From: JACRAR01 sp041674465
GTDB lineage: Bacteria; Pseudomonadota; Gammaproteobacteria; Burkholderiales; Rhodocyclaceae
Direction: 5' to 3'
Assembly (NCBI GenBank): GCA_041674465.1
Contig: JBAYVV010000228.1
Location: 1-5,528 of the forward strand
Length of the DNA: 5,528 bases
Positions 1-5,528 of this stretch are shown piece by piece. The translations under genes and the position numbers were made by a program. Below the pieces are notes generated by a model. It was given only the letters and a program-made list of their open reading frames with translations, was not told the origin of the DNA and did not search any database. The stretch's first letter is position 1. Every line of letters begins with the position of its first letter.

Positions 1-1
1 C

Positions 2-1054
2 ACCTTCGCCAGCATCGATTTCAAGTTTGCGCCCAACACCTGCCTCAACCCGGATGTGCGCGCCGCGACTTCGTGCTCGGTGATGATCGCCACCGGCGTG
101 ATGAGCGCGGTGCATAACACCAGTGCCAAGGCGATGTACTCCACCTCGCTCTGGAAGCAGTCGGGCGCCTCGATGGGCAACGGCGGCAATGCCCTGGTGT
201 TGGCCGGACAGAACCAGTGGGGCTCATTCTTCGCCGACATGCTGGCCTACTCGCTCAATACCGAAGGGCAGGGTGCGCGTCCCACCGAGGATGGCATGGA
301 TGCATTCGGTTTCCCCTGGGCTGTCTTCGGCCGCGCGCCGAATACCGAGCAGGTGGAAAACGAGTTCCCGCTGCTGGTGCCGCTATCCAACCACTGGAAG
401 GATTCCTGCGGCCACGGCAAGTATCGCGGCGGTGTCGGCACGGCGCAGATGTGGGTGACTCACCATGTGCCGGCGGTGTACATGATGGCCATTGCCGACA
501 ACTCCAAGTTGCAGACGCCGCAGCCGTTGTTCGGCGGCTATTCCCCGTGCACGGTGCCCGGCATCGGCATCCGCACGGCCAACGTCAAGCAGCTCATGAT
601 GGATGGCGATGAGAAGCTGAAAATGGACGTGCAGGACCTGCTCGTCAATCAGAGTGTCGGCGGCGACTACGAGGTCGAGTTCCAGGGGCGTTCGGTGCGG
701 GCTTATCAGAATGGCGACGTGATTACCTTCGCCTTCTCGACCGGCGGTACGGGCTATGGCGATCCACTCGACCGCGATCCGGCACAGGTGGAAATCGACA
801 TCGAGAAAAGCGTGATCACGCCGGGTACCGCCCAACAGGTGTACAAAGTGGTCTGGGACGAAGCCAGCCGCCGCATCGATCCTGCTGCGACGGCCAAGCT
901 GCGCGCGGAGGAACTGGCAGCACGCAAAAAACGCGGCAAGCCGTATGGGGAATTCGAGAAAGCGTGGAGCAAGCAGAAACCTGCGGATGACATCCTGCTT
1001 TACTACGGTTCCTGGCCTGACGCCAAAGTGGTCAACCCGATTCTGCGTGCCTGA
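2..1054 (+). CDS. Acetophenone carboxylase delta-like subunit (HyuB / acetone carboxylase family), C-terminal part, 5' end outside window
   Basis: The reading frame is open from the left edge, so this is the last 350 residues of a longer protein; HyuB-type subunits usually have about 500-770 residues. Family hallmarks are visible: a stretch like the conserved DSGGAGKYRGG motif (DSCGHGKYRGGVGT, about 402-443), then TGGTGYGDPLDRDP (about 740-780), followed by the usual tail with PGTAQQVYKVVWDE. Family members form ATP-dependent cytoplasmic complexes acting on hydantoins, 5-oxoproline or ketones. The C-terminal extension containing YYGSWPDAKVVNP favours the acetone/acetophenone carboxylase branch over plain hydantoinases. 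The next two genes follow at 23 and 27 nt, and their order matches apc4-apc5-bal, so this would be Apc4. The family call is firm. The acetophenone assignment is inferred from context, and another aryl or alkyl ketone is possible. Confidence 0.85.
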   Translation, partial: TFASIDFKFAPNTCLNPDVRAATSCSVMIATGVMSAVHNTSAKAMYSTSLWKQSGASMGNGGNALVLAGQNQWGSFFADMLAYSLNTEGQGARPTEDGMDAFGFPWAVFGRAPNTEQVENEFPLLVPLSNHWKDSCGHGKYRGGVGTAQMWVTHHVPAVYMMAIADNSKLQTPQPLFGGYSPCTVPGIGIRTANVKQLMMDGDEKLKMDVQDLLVNQSVGGDYEVEFQGRSVRAYQNGDVITFAFSTGGTGYGDPLDRDPAQVEIDIEKSVITPGTAQQVYKVVWDEASRRIDPAATAKLRAEELAARKKRGKPYGEFEKAWSKQKPADDILLYYGSWPDAKVVNPILRA

Positions 1055-1064
1055 TCGCCGAGCC

Positions 1065-1070
1065 GGAGGA
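1065..1070 (+). promoter_or_regulatory. Ribosome binding site of the epsilon-like subunit gene
   Basis: GGAGGA lies 7 nt before the ATG at 1078, inside the 23-nt gap after the upstream stop. It fixes that ATG as the start and supports cotranscription with the preceding gene. Confidence 0.8.
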
Positions 1071-1077
1071 CAGGGTC

Positions 1078-1989
1078 ATGGAACCAATCACCGGAGCGCT
1101 CTGGCGGCGCCGCATGCAGGAGTTGGCGCGCAACGCGGGCAAGCCCCACACCCCTCTGTTTGCACCGCTTCTGTTCGGTGTCGCGGCGCAGATCGAAGCC
1201 TTGCCGGTGCCCGAAATGGTGAGCAATTCGACGCGACTGCGCAAGAATCTCTCCGAGCTGCGCCGCATGCTGGAACTGCCTGCCGTGTTCTGTGCGGCGC
1301 CGTCACTGATCGAACTCGAAGCCCTGGGTGTGCCGGTGAATGCGCAGGTGTGGCCGCCGCAAACCGCACCGGGTGCCACTTTCGATCTGGTGGCCGCCAA
1401 TCTCGAGCCCGCGACATTGCTGGCTTCACCGCGTTTCGCCGCGGCTGTGGATGTGGTGCGTCAGTTTGCCGCCGACAGCAGCGAACCGGTAATAGCCGTG
1501 GCGCTGACCGGGCCGGCGACGCTGGCGGCACAACTGCGTTTGCTCAACGCGGCGGGCGACGATGAAACCCTCTACGAGTTCATCGGACGCTTGCTGGCCG
1601 TGTTGTTGCGCTTGTACGCTGAGGCCGGCGCGCACCTGATCCAGTTGCATGAAACGCAGTCGCCGGGTGAAGCCGAAGAACACTGGAAGGGTGCGCTGGG
1701 CACCGCGGGCAACGTGGCGCGCTTTCATCGCATTCCGCCGCTGCTGGTGTACGCCGCAGACATCACTGCACCGCTCTGGCCGATGCAGGCTGTGCCGGCC
1801 ATCGCGGCAGACAAGCCGCCGCCCAGGGCCCATACGCGTGCCTGGACTGACGATCCGGCGCGCTGGGAAGCGTTGCCCAACGGACAGAAAAATGAACGCG
1901 TGGTGACGACCTCATCGGAAGTGCCGGCCGAGTTCCCCCTGGCCGAATTGCTGGGCCAGGTAAAACGCGTTCTCGTTGCCCCGGCATGA
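1078..1989 (+). CDS. Acetophenone carboxylase epsilon-like (Apc5-type) subunit with weak URO-D-like motifs
   Basis: This is a soluble 303-residue protein (about 32-33 kDa) with no signal peptide or membrane segment. Size and position suit the 34-kDa epsilon subunit (Apc5) of acetophenone carboxylase, encoded between the delta subunit gene and the CoA ligase gene. By eye it has a URO-D/cobalamin methyltransferase-like layout: LIELEALGVPV (about 77-87), VIAVALTGPATLAAQL (138-153, like the URO-D G-G-P-x-T-L strand and loop) and GAHLIQLHE (184-192). The catalytic aspartate expected in URO-D before the A-x-A-L-G segment is not evident (VFCAAPS instead). There is only one cysteine (C72), so the zinc-binding H-x-C...C set of MtaA/MtbA methyltransferases is absent. 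A structural or regulatory role in the carboxylase therefore seems likelier than independent catalysis. The URO-D relationship is my visual reading and unverified. Confidence 0.65.
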   Translation: MEPITGALWRRRMQELARNAGKPHTPLFAPLLFGVAAQIEALPVPEMVSNSTRLRKNLSELRRMLELPAVFCAAPSLIELEALGVPVNAQVWPPQTAPGATFDLVAANLEPATLLASPRFAAAVDVVRQFAADSSEPVIAVALTGPATLAAQLRLLNAAGDDETLYEFIGRLLAVLLRLYAEAGAHLIQLHETQSPGEAEEHWKGALGTAGNVARFHRIPPLLVYAADITAPLWPMQAVPAIAADKPPPRAHTRAWTDDPARWEALPNGQKNERVVTTSSEVPAEFPLAELLGQVKRVLVAPA

Positions 1990-2003
1990 AAACAAACATG
2001 AAC

Positions 2004-2010
2004 AAAGGAG
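2004..2010 (+). promoter_or_regulatory. Ribosome binding site that decides the GTG start of the ligase gene
   Basis: AAAGGAG lies 6 nt before GTG at 2017. The ATG at 1998 is upstream of this site and opens only a nine-codon frame, so GTG is the credible start. Confidence 0.8.
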
Positions 2011-2016
2011 CGCGTC

Positions 2017-3402
2017 GTGTCGGATGACCCATTGAAAGCCGCGTCAAATGACGCGCGAGCCTACTGGAACGAGACCCTGGAAACCATGGCCTGGCCGGAT
2101 GTGGAACGCTGGCAGGTGCAACAAATCACGGCGATGCTGGAGCCGCTGCGTCGGCGTTCGCAGCTGTATGGCCAACTGCATGCCTCCGTACCTGCCGGAA
2201 TCAAGCTGGGTACGCTTGCCGATCTGGCCGCACTGCCCTTCACCATGAAGGATGACATCCGTGCTGCGCAGGACCGCAACAGCGACGCCCAGCCCTTCGG
2301 TGAAAATCAGGCCGCCCCGCTGGAGGAGATCGTGCAGGTGCTCGCCTCATCGGGCACCACCGGCCAGCCGCTGCACTACGCCCTGACCCGGCGCGATGTC
2401 GACGTTTTTACCGATGCGATCGCCAACACCTGGTTCACCGCCGGTCTGCGCAAGCATGACGTGGTGGCGCATCTGGTCGGCCTGCCCATGGTGGCGGGTG
2501 GCCTGCCCTATGCCGACGGCTTCCGGCGCGTTGGTGCGACGCTATGCTGGCTCGGCGGTTTTCCAACTGACCGCATCCTGCGCGAGATGCGCCGCCTGCG
2601 TGCCACGACGTTGCTGGCGACGACCTCTTTTGGTTTGTATCTGAGCGAGCATTGGGATGCCGTCGGCCGGGAAACCGGGCTGCCTTCAAAACTGGTCAAG
2701 GTTTTGTTGGGCGGTGAGCCGGGGCTGAATCAGCCGGAGATCCGCGAGCGCATCACTAAAGGCCTGCAGACCAGCCATTTGCGCGAAGTAATGGGCCTGG
2801 GCGATGTCATTTCAGCGATGTGGGGCGAGTGCGAAGCGCATAACGGCATGCATTTCAACGCCCAGAAATATGTAGCGATCGAACTCATCGATCCGGAGAC
2901 GGGTGCGCTCATTCCCTGGCAGGAAGGTGCCACGGGCGAGATCGTATATACCGCCTTCGCCCGCGACGCGACGCCGCTGGTACGCTACCGCTCGCGCGAC
3001 CATGCCCTGGTCACCGGCTTCGGCAAATGTGCCTGCGGTCGTACCAGCCCGCGCATCCGCTGCATCGGCCGCACCGACGACATGCTCATCTACAAGGGCA
3101 TGAACGTTTTCCCCACCTCGATACGCGATCTCATCAGCAAACATTTTGCCGGGCAGGTGGAGCCCATGCTGCGCATCTGGAAGGACCGCAAGGACCAGGT
3201 GCGTTTCGACGACCCGATCCCGGTGGATGTCGAGGCTTCGCCCAGCCTGGATAAAGCGGCTTACGCGAGCCTGATCCAGAAGATCGAGCATGAGGTGCGC
3301 AACCAGTTGCAGGTGCGCATCGCCGTGACCGTGCTCGACAGCGGCGCCCTGCCGCGCAGCGTGTACAAAAACTCTTTGCTGGCGGTGCGGGATGCTGGCT
3401 GA
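2017..3402 (+). CDS. Phenylacetate-CoA ligase family (PaaK-like) aryl/acyl-CoA ligase; candidate benzoylacetate-CoA ligase
   Basis: This is a 461-residue cytoplasmic AMP-forming ligase of typical PaaK length (about 430-460). Motifs in order are LPFTMKDDIR (74-82), the ATP-binding loop SSGTTGQP (111-118), LLGGEPG (230-236), the GLGDVISAMWGEC region (260-272) corresponding to the family's adenine-binding segment, TPLVRYRSRD (319-328), CACGR (338-342), GRTDDMLIYKGMNVFP (351-366), and a C-terminal PRSVYK whose lysine K451 aligns with the catalytic lysine of adenylate-forming enzymes. The expected reaction is acid + ATP + CoA to acyl-CoA + AMP + PPi. It follows the carboxylase genes by 27 nt, which suggests it activates the carboxylation product, benzoylacetate or a substituted analogue, before thiolysis. 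The family is certain from motifs; the substrate rests on context. It starts with GTG, and no clear terminator hairpin separates it from the convergent gene 12 nt away. Confidence 0.88.
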   Translation: MSDDPLKAASNDARAYWNETLETMAWPDVERWQVQQITAMLEPLRRRSQLYGQLHASVPAGIKLGTLADLAALPFTMKDDIRAAQDRNSDAQPFGENQAAPLEEIVQVLASSGTTGQPLHYALTRRDVDVFTDAIANTWFTAGLRKHDVVAHLVGLPMVAGGLPYADGFRRVGATLCWLGGFPTDRILREMRRLRATTLLATTSFGLYLSEHWDAVGRETGLPSKLVKVLLGGEPGLNQPEIRERITKGLQTSHLREVMGLGDVISAMWGECEAHNGMHFNAQKYVAIELIDPETGALIPWQEGATGEIVYTAFARDATPLVRYRSRDHALVTGFGKCACGRTSPRIRCIGRTDDMLIYKGMNVFPTSIRDLISKHFAGQVEPMLRIWKDRKDQVRFDDPIPVDVEASPSLDKAAYASLIQKIEHEVRNQLQVRIAVTVLDSGALPRSVYKNSLLAVRDAG

Positions 3403-3414
3403 GGCCCCTACGTT

Positions 3415-4605
3415 TCAGGGCATGATCTCTACGTATTCGTAGACTTCCGCGCCGGTAATCTGCTGCCGTACCGGCAGGGAAGCGCGGGCGAACCAAGCGT
3501 GCGGATCGCGCTGGTCGATCGCACGACCGATAAACTTCACCAGTTCGCAGATCGGCTCGACGACGTTGTTCCGGTAGCGCATGTCATTTTTGACATAGCC
3601 AAGATACAGATTCTTCATGCAGTTGCGGCGGCACCAGGAAAAGGCCTCGCAATCCTCGCAGGGCATGCCGGGTGCGGGCTGCAAGGGGCTTTGCTTCAGC
3701 CAGTTTCCCTGGATTTCGCCCATGAGCATTTCGGGAACATACATCATGTCCGGACAGGGATAGATCTGTCCGTTCGGCATGACGTTGATCAGGTGCGTTG
3801 AGACGCGGCATTGGGTCATGCCTGCATAGAGTTCCTGGCCGCGCGTTGGCAACACCTTGTTGCGCACGATGCCCATCAAGGGCACCAGAGGATAGAGCGT
3901 ATCCGTACTCGCAAAGAACTTGTCGATCAGCCGGGTCAGTACTTTCTTGCGCTTTTCCATCGAGCCGGGGCCATACATCTCGTCGGCCACGAATTGCCAA
4001 TACAAATAATCGATGGCTTCGTGCGCATCGGCGAGTTCGTCGAGTTCCTCGAAACCGGTGTCGGGATTGCTCCAGGTGACTCTTGCCGTGATGGTGCCGC
4101 CGACACGCTCATGCACCTGGTTGAGATTCTTGATGACCTGCCGCCAGATGCCCTTGCCGCGGTAGCCGTCGGTCGTTTGTTCGCCGCCGTCGATCGATAC
4201 CAGGATGTTCGAGAACCTCGCCAGCATCCAGTCCGGCAGGTTGTCGAGCAGCGTTCCATTGGTCTGCAGTTGATAACGGAATTCCGGAAAGCGTTGCATG
4301 ACCTGCTGCATCATGTCGAGATTCAGGGTCGGTTCGCCACCGTAAAAAGTGACGTAGATTTCCTTGCCGACAAGATGCCGATCGACAAAAACCGTCAATT
4401 GTTCGAGGTCATACTGTAATTCGTTCTGCGACCCCAGCACTTCACCAACGCCCAAGGAACAGTAAGTGCATTTGAGGTTGCACTTGAGTGTCGTCAGGAG
4501 TTGCAATTCGACGCGCGCGCCAACGATGGGATCCGGGGCGGAAACGGGCGTGGCACGGTTGGATGCGGCAAATTCGATGGTTTGGAGATTCATGGCTTTC
4601 GTCAT
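3415..4605 (-). CDS. Radical SAM/SPASM domain protein, putative peptide-modifying enzyme
   Basis: This is a 396-residue radical SAM enzyme. The motif CNLKCTYC places C42, C46 and C49 in the CX3CX2C pattern that binds the SAM-cleaving [4Fe-4S] cluster; YGGEP follows at 88-92. The C-terminal SPASM domain has all seven cysteines in canonical spacing: C266, C284 (GX4C from G279), C316, C319, C325, C329 and C353, predicting two auxiliary [4Fe-4S] clusters. The segments QTNGTLL (114-120), ILVSIDG (134-140) and TDGYRGKG (145-152) recall the AF1577-type putative peptide-modifying radical SAM group known mainly from archaea; that resemblance is from memory. SPASM enzymes usually modify a peptide or protein, but none is visible here. 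The start at 4605 is chosen because GGGGAGGG lies 10 nt upstream. The frame stays open to 4908, but those extra residues are antisense to the thioesterase and do not look like protein. It converges on the ligase and diverges from the thioesterase. Confidence 0.88.
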   Translation of the reverse strand: MTKAMNLQTIEFAASNRATPVSAPDPIVGARVELQLLTTLKCNLKCTYCSLGVGEVLGSQNELQYDLEQLTVFVDRHLVGKEIYVTFYGGEPTLNLDMMQQVMQRFPEFRYQLQTNGTLLDNLPDWMLARFSNILVSIDGGEQTTDGYRGKGIWRQVIKNLNQVHERVGGTITARVTWSNPDTGFEELDELADAHEAIDYLYWQFVADEMYGPGSMEKRKKVLTRLIDKFFASTDTLYPLVPLMGIVRNKVLPTRGQELYAGMTQCRVSTHLINVMPNGQIYPCPDMMYVPEMLMGEIQGNWLKQSPLQPAPGMPCEDCEAFSWCRRNCMKNLYLGYVKNDMRYRNNVVEPICELVKFIGRAIDQRDPHAWFARASLPVRQQITGAEVYEYVEIMP

Positions 4606-4615
4606 GAACTTTACA

Positions 4616-4623
4616 CCCTCCCC
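4616..4623 (-). promoter_or_regulatory. Ribosome binding site of the radical SAM gene
   Basis: On the - strand GGGGAGGG sits 10 nt before the ATG at 4605. The next in-frame ATG, at 4593, would be 22 nt away, which favours 4605 as the start. Confidence 0.55.
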
Positions 4624-4695
4624 GCCGGCAGTCAAGACTCCTGCAGCCGTGAGCCGCAGCAGTGACGCAGGCGTTCCGGATGAGGCCAACCGGAT

Positions 4696-4726
4696 GGGTA
4701 ATGCAATTACGTTAAACTTGGGTAAT
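4696..4726. promoter_or_regulatory. Candidate operator in the divergent radical SAM / thioesterase spacer
   Basis: The 153-nt spacer between the two divergent starts (4606-4758) must hold both promoters. It contains the perfect inverted repeat GTAAT-gca-ATTAC at 4698-4710, in a direct repeat of GGGTAAT (4696-4702 and 4720-4726, 24 nt apart). Such a layout could bind a dimeric regulator controlling both directions, but the repeats are short. I see no convincing -35/-10 pair for either gene. The call rests on symmetry and position alone. Confidence 0.25.
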
Positions 4727-4758
4727 CGCAAACAGGAAATTGGACATAGGAAAAGAAC

Positions 4759-5178
4759 ATGGATATGAAATCCATCCGGGACTTCTTCAACAGAGAAGAT
4801 TCTTTCGCCGGTCACAATGGCATGACGCTCACTGAAGTGGGCGATGGTTACGCACGAGCGGAGATGGATCTGCAGCCTTACCATTTGAATGGCGCAAAAA
4901 CGGTTCATGGCGGCGCGCTGTTTACCCTCGCCGATTTTGCGTTAGCAGCGGCCAGCAACTCGAGCGGCCAGTTGGCGCTGTCGATCAATTCGTCGATATC
5001 GATTTTCAGGGGAGCAAACCAGGGAAAGCTGATTGCCGAATGCCGGGCGGTTAGCAGTACGGCAAAGCTGGCAAGTTTCGAGGTCCGTGTTTGTAACCAG
5101 AAAGGCGATTTGCTGGCCACCTTTCAGGGCATGACATACCGGAAAAATGTATCGCTGGATGAGCTGCTGCCCCGCTAG
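4759..5178 (+). CDS. PaaI-family hotdog-fold acyl-CoA thioesterase
   Basis: This 139-residue protein has the length and layout of single hotdog-domain PaaI thioesterases, which hydrolyse acyl- or aryl-CoA and free CoA in the cytoplasm. The signature HGGALFTLADFALAAASNS spans residues 50-68. D59 matches the catalytic aspartate of E. coli PaaI (HGG-x-L-F-x-L-A-D), and HLNG at 42-45 corresponds to the preceding conserved H-x-N-G. The expected beta strands LALSINSSISIFRGA (73-87) and LASFEVRV follow. An AGGA at 4748-4751, 7 nt before the ATG, supports the start; a second ATG at 4765 would shorten it by two residues. It diverges from the radical SAM gene and its TAG overlaps the stop of the convergent gene on the right. 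It may rescue CoA from stalled aryl-CoA intermediates, though its separation from the ligase operon makes this link tentative. Confidence 0.85.
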   Translation: MDMKSIRDFFNREDSFAGHNGMTLTEVGDGYARAEMDLQPYHLNGAKTVHGGALFTLADFALAAASNSSGQLALSINSSISIFRGANQGKLIAECRAVSSTAKLASFEVRVCNQKGDLLATFQGMTYRKNVSLDELLPR

Positions 5179-5528
5179 CCGGGTAGCACAGCGAAATTGA
5201 TACCCCGGAAAAAAGGCAGATTGCTTTGCGCAATCTTTTCTTGCATATGCATCACGTATTCCGGCCGTATTCCGTCTTGCCATTTCGGATAGCCGCCCAC
5301 CCAGACATAGCGGATTAATTCCTTGAATGCAGGGTAGCTGAAGCAATAGTCTCCGATGTATACGAGTTCCTTATCCGGATCGACCTTGAAGGATATTTCC
5401 TTCCGCACGCCGTACTTGCCGATCATTCCGGTGACCTCAGGCTGTGTTTGCCAGCCCTCCGGTTGTTGGTGGAAATCTTCGGGGCGCTCCGGGTAAGGGT
5501 AGTGCCGATACACTTCGCCCCAAAAACC
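5175..5528 (-). CDS. Unrecognised protein, C-terminal part, 5' end beyond right edge
   Basis: The - strand frame is open from the right edge to TAG at 5177-5175, giving 117 residues without a certain start. A GTG at 5513 is possible, but the sequence reads naturally through it, so the gene probably begins outside the window. I do not recognise a family. The visible part is soluble and rich in aromatics and proline (HYPYPERPEDF near the left, then VGGYPKW and NLPFFRGINF). It has one cysteine (DYCF) and no membrane segment or repeat. Protein-like composition and near-complete use of the space up to the thioesterase stop argue that it is real. Its GC content, 26 of 60 bases in 5341-5400, is far below that of the left operon. 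Its link to the radical SAM gene, which has the same orientation but lies beyond the thioesterase, is unknown. Confidence 0.6.
   Translation of the reverse strand, partial: GFWGEVYRHYPYPERPEDFHQQPEGWQTQPEVTGMIGKYGVRKEISFKVDPDKELVYIGDYCFSYPAFKELIRYVWVGGYPKWQDGIRPEYVMHMQEKIAQSNLPFFRGINFAVLPG

Noticed and set aside
383..835. 150-residue - strand frame opposite the HyuB-like gene
   Set aside because: It lies opposite conserved family motifs and shows no domain of its own.
945..1565. 206-residue + strand frame overlapping the first two genes
   Set aside because: It is arginine-, glycine- and alanine-rich out-of-frame translation; the ribosome binding site at 1065-1070 and the operon spacing support the 1078 frame instead.
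1998..2027. Nine-codon leader-like frame before the ligase
   Set aside because: It overlaps the ligase ribosome binding site and start by chance, with no ribosome binding site of its own and no regulatory hairpin.
2812..3291. 159-residue - strand frame opposite the ligase
   Set aside because: It is antisense to the conserved C-terminal ligase motifs and is an expected shadow in GC-rich DNA.
3811..4419. 202-residue + strand frame inside the radical SAM gene
   Set aside because: It is antisense to strongly conserved radical SAM motifs and has no recognisable motif or plausible ribosome binding site; codon bias explains the open frame.
4606..4908. N-terminal extension of the radical SAM frame by 101 residues
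   Set aside because: It runs antisense through the first 150 nt of the thioesterase gene and does not look protein-like, and a ribosome binding site precedes the internal ATG at 4605.
1..5528. CRISPR arrays, tRNA/rRNA genes, insertion sequences or attachment sites
   Set aside because: I saw no regularly spaced repeats, cloverleaf sequences, transposase motifs or terminal inverted repeats; the window is almost fully coding.

Overview
The window holds six genes, four complete and one partial at each edge. The left 3.4 kb is GC-rich (about 63-65% in stretches counted by hand) and densely coded, which fits a betaproteobacterium. The gene content points to an anaerobic or denitrifying aromatic degrader of the Aromatoleum/Azoarcus/Rhodocyclales kind. 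The organism is an inference from gene content and composition, not a direct identification.

Left block, + strand, 1-3402. Three genes run in one direction with gaps of 23 and 27 nt, each internal start preceded by a good ribosome binding site. They are the C-terminal part of a HyuB/acetone-carboxylase-like subunit, a 303-residue protein with faint uroporphyrinogen-decarboxylase-like motifs, and a 461-residue ligase of the phenylacetate-CoA ligase type. This order and these sizes match the end of the known acetophenone carboxylase operon: apc4, apc5, then a benzoylacetate-CoA ligase gene. In that pathway an aryl ketone is carboxylated at its methyl group with ATP, and the resulting beta-keto acid is activated to its CoA thioester for thiolytic cleavage. 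The exact ketone substrate cannot be read from the sequence.

Right block, 3415-5528. Base composition falls to roughly 43-53% GC in hand-counted lines. A radical SAM/SPASM enzyme on the - strand converges on the ligase with a 12-nt gap. It has a perfect CX3CX2C motif and a complete seven-cysteine SPASM set, and its core motifs resemble putative peptide-modifying radical SAM enzymes best known from archaea. No substrate peptide is visible beside it. Divergent from it, across a 153-nt AT-rich spacer with a small inverted repeat, is a PaaI-type hotdog thioesterase. The thioesterase converges in turn on the C-terminal part of an unrecognised protein entering from the right edge, and their stop codons share the tetranucleotide CTAG.

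The strongest leads are the apparent apc/bal operon tail, the enzyme-like but probably non-catalytic epsilon-type subunit, and the orphan SPASM maturase-like enzyme next to a catabolic operon.
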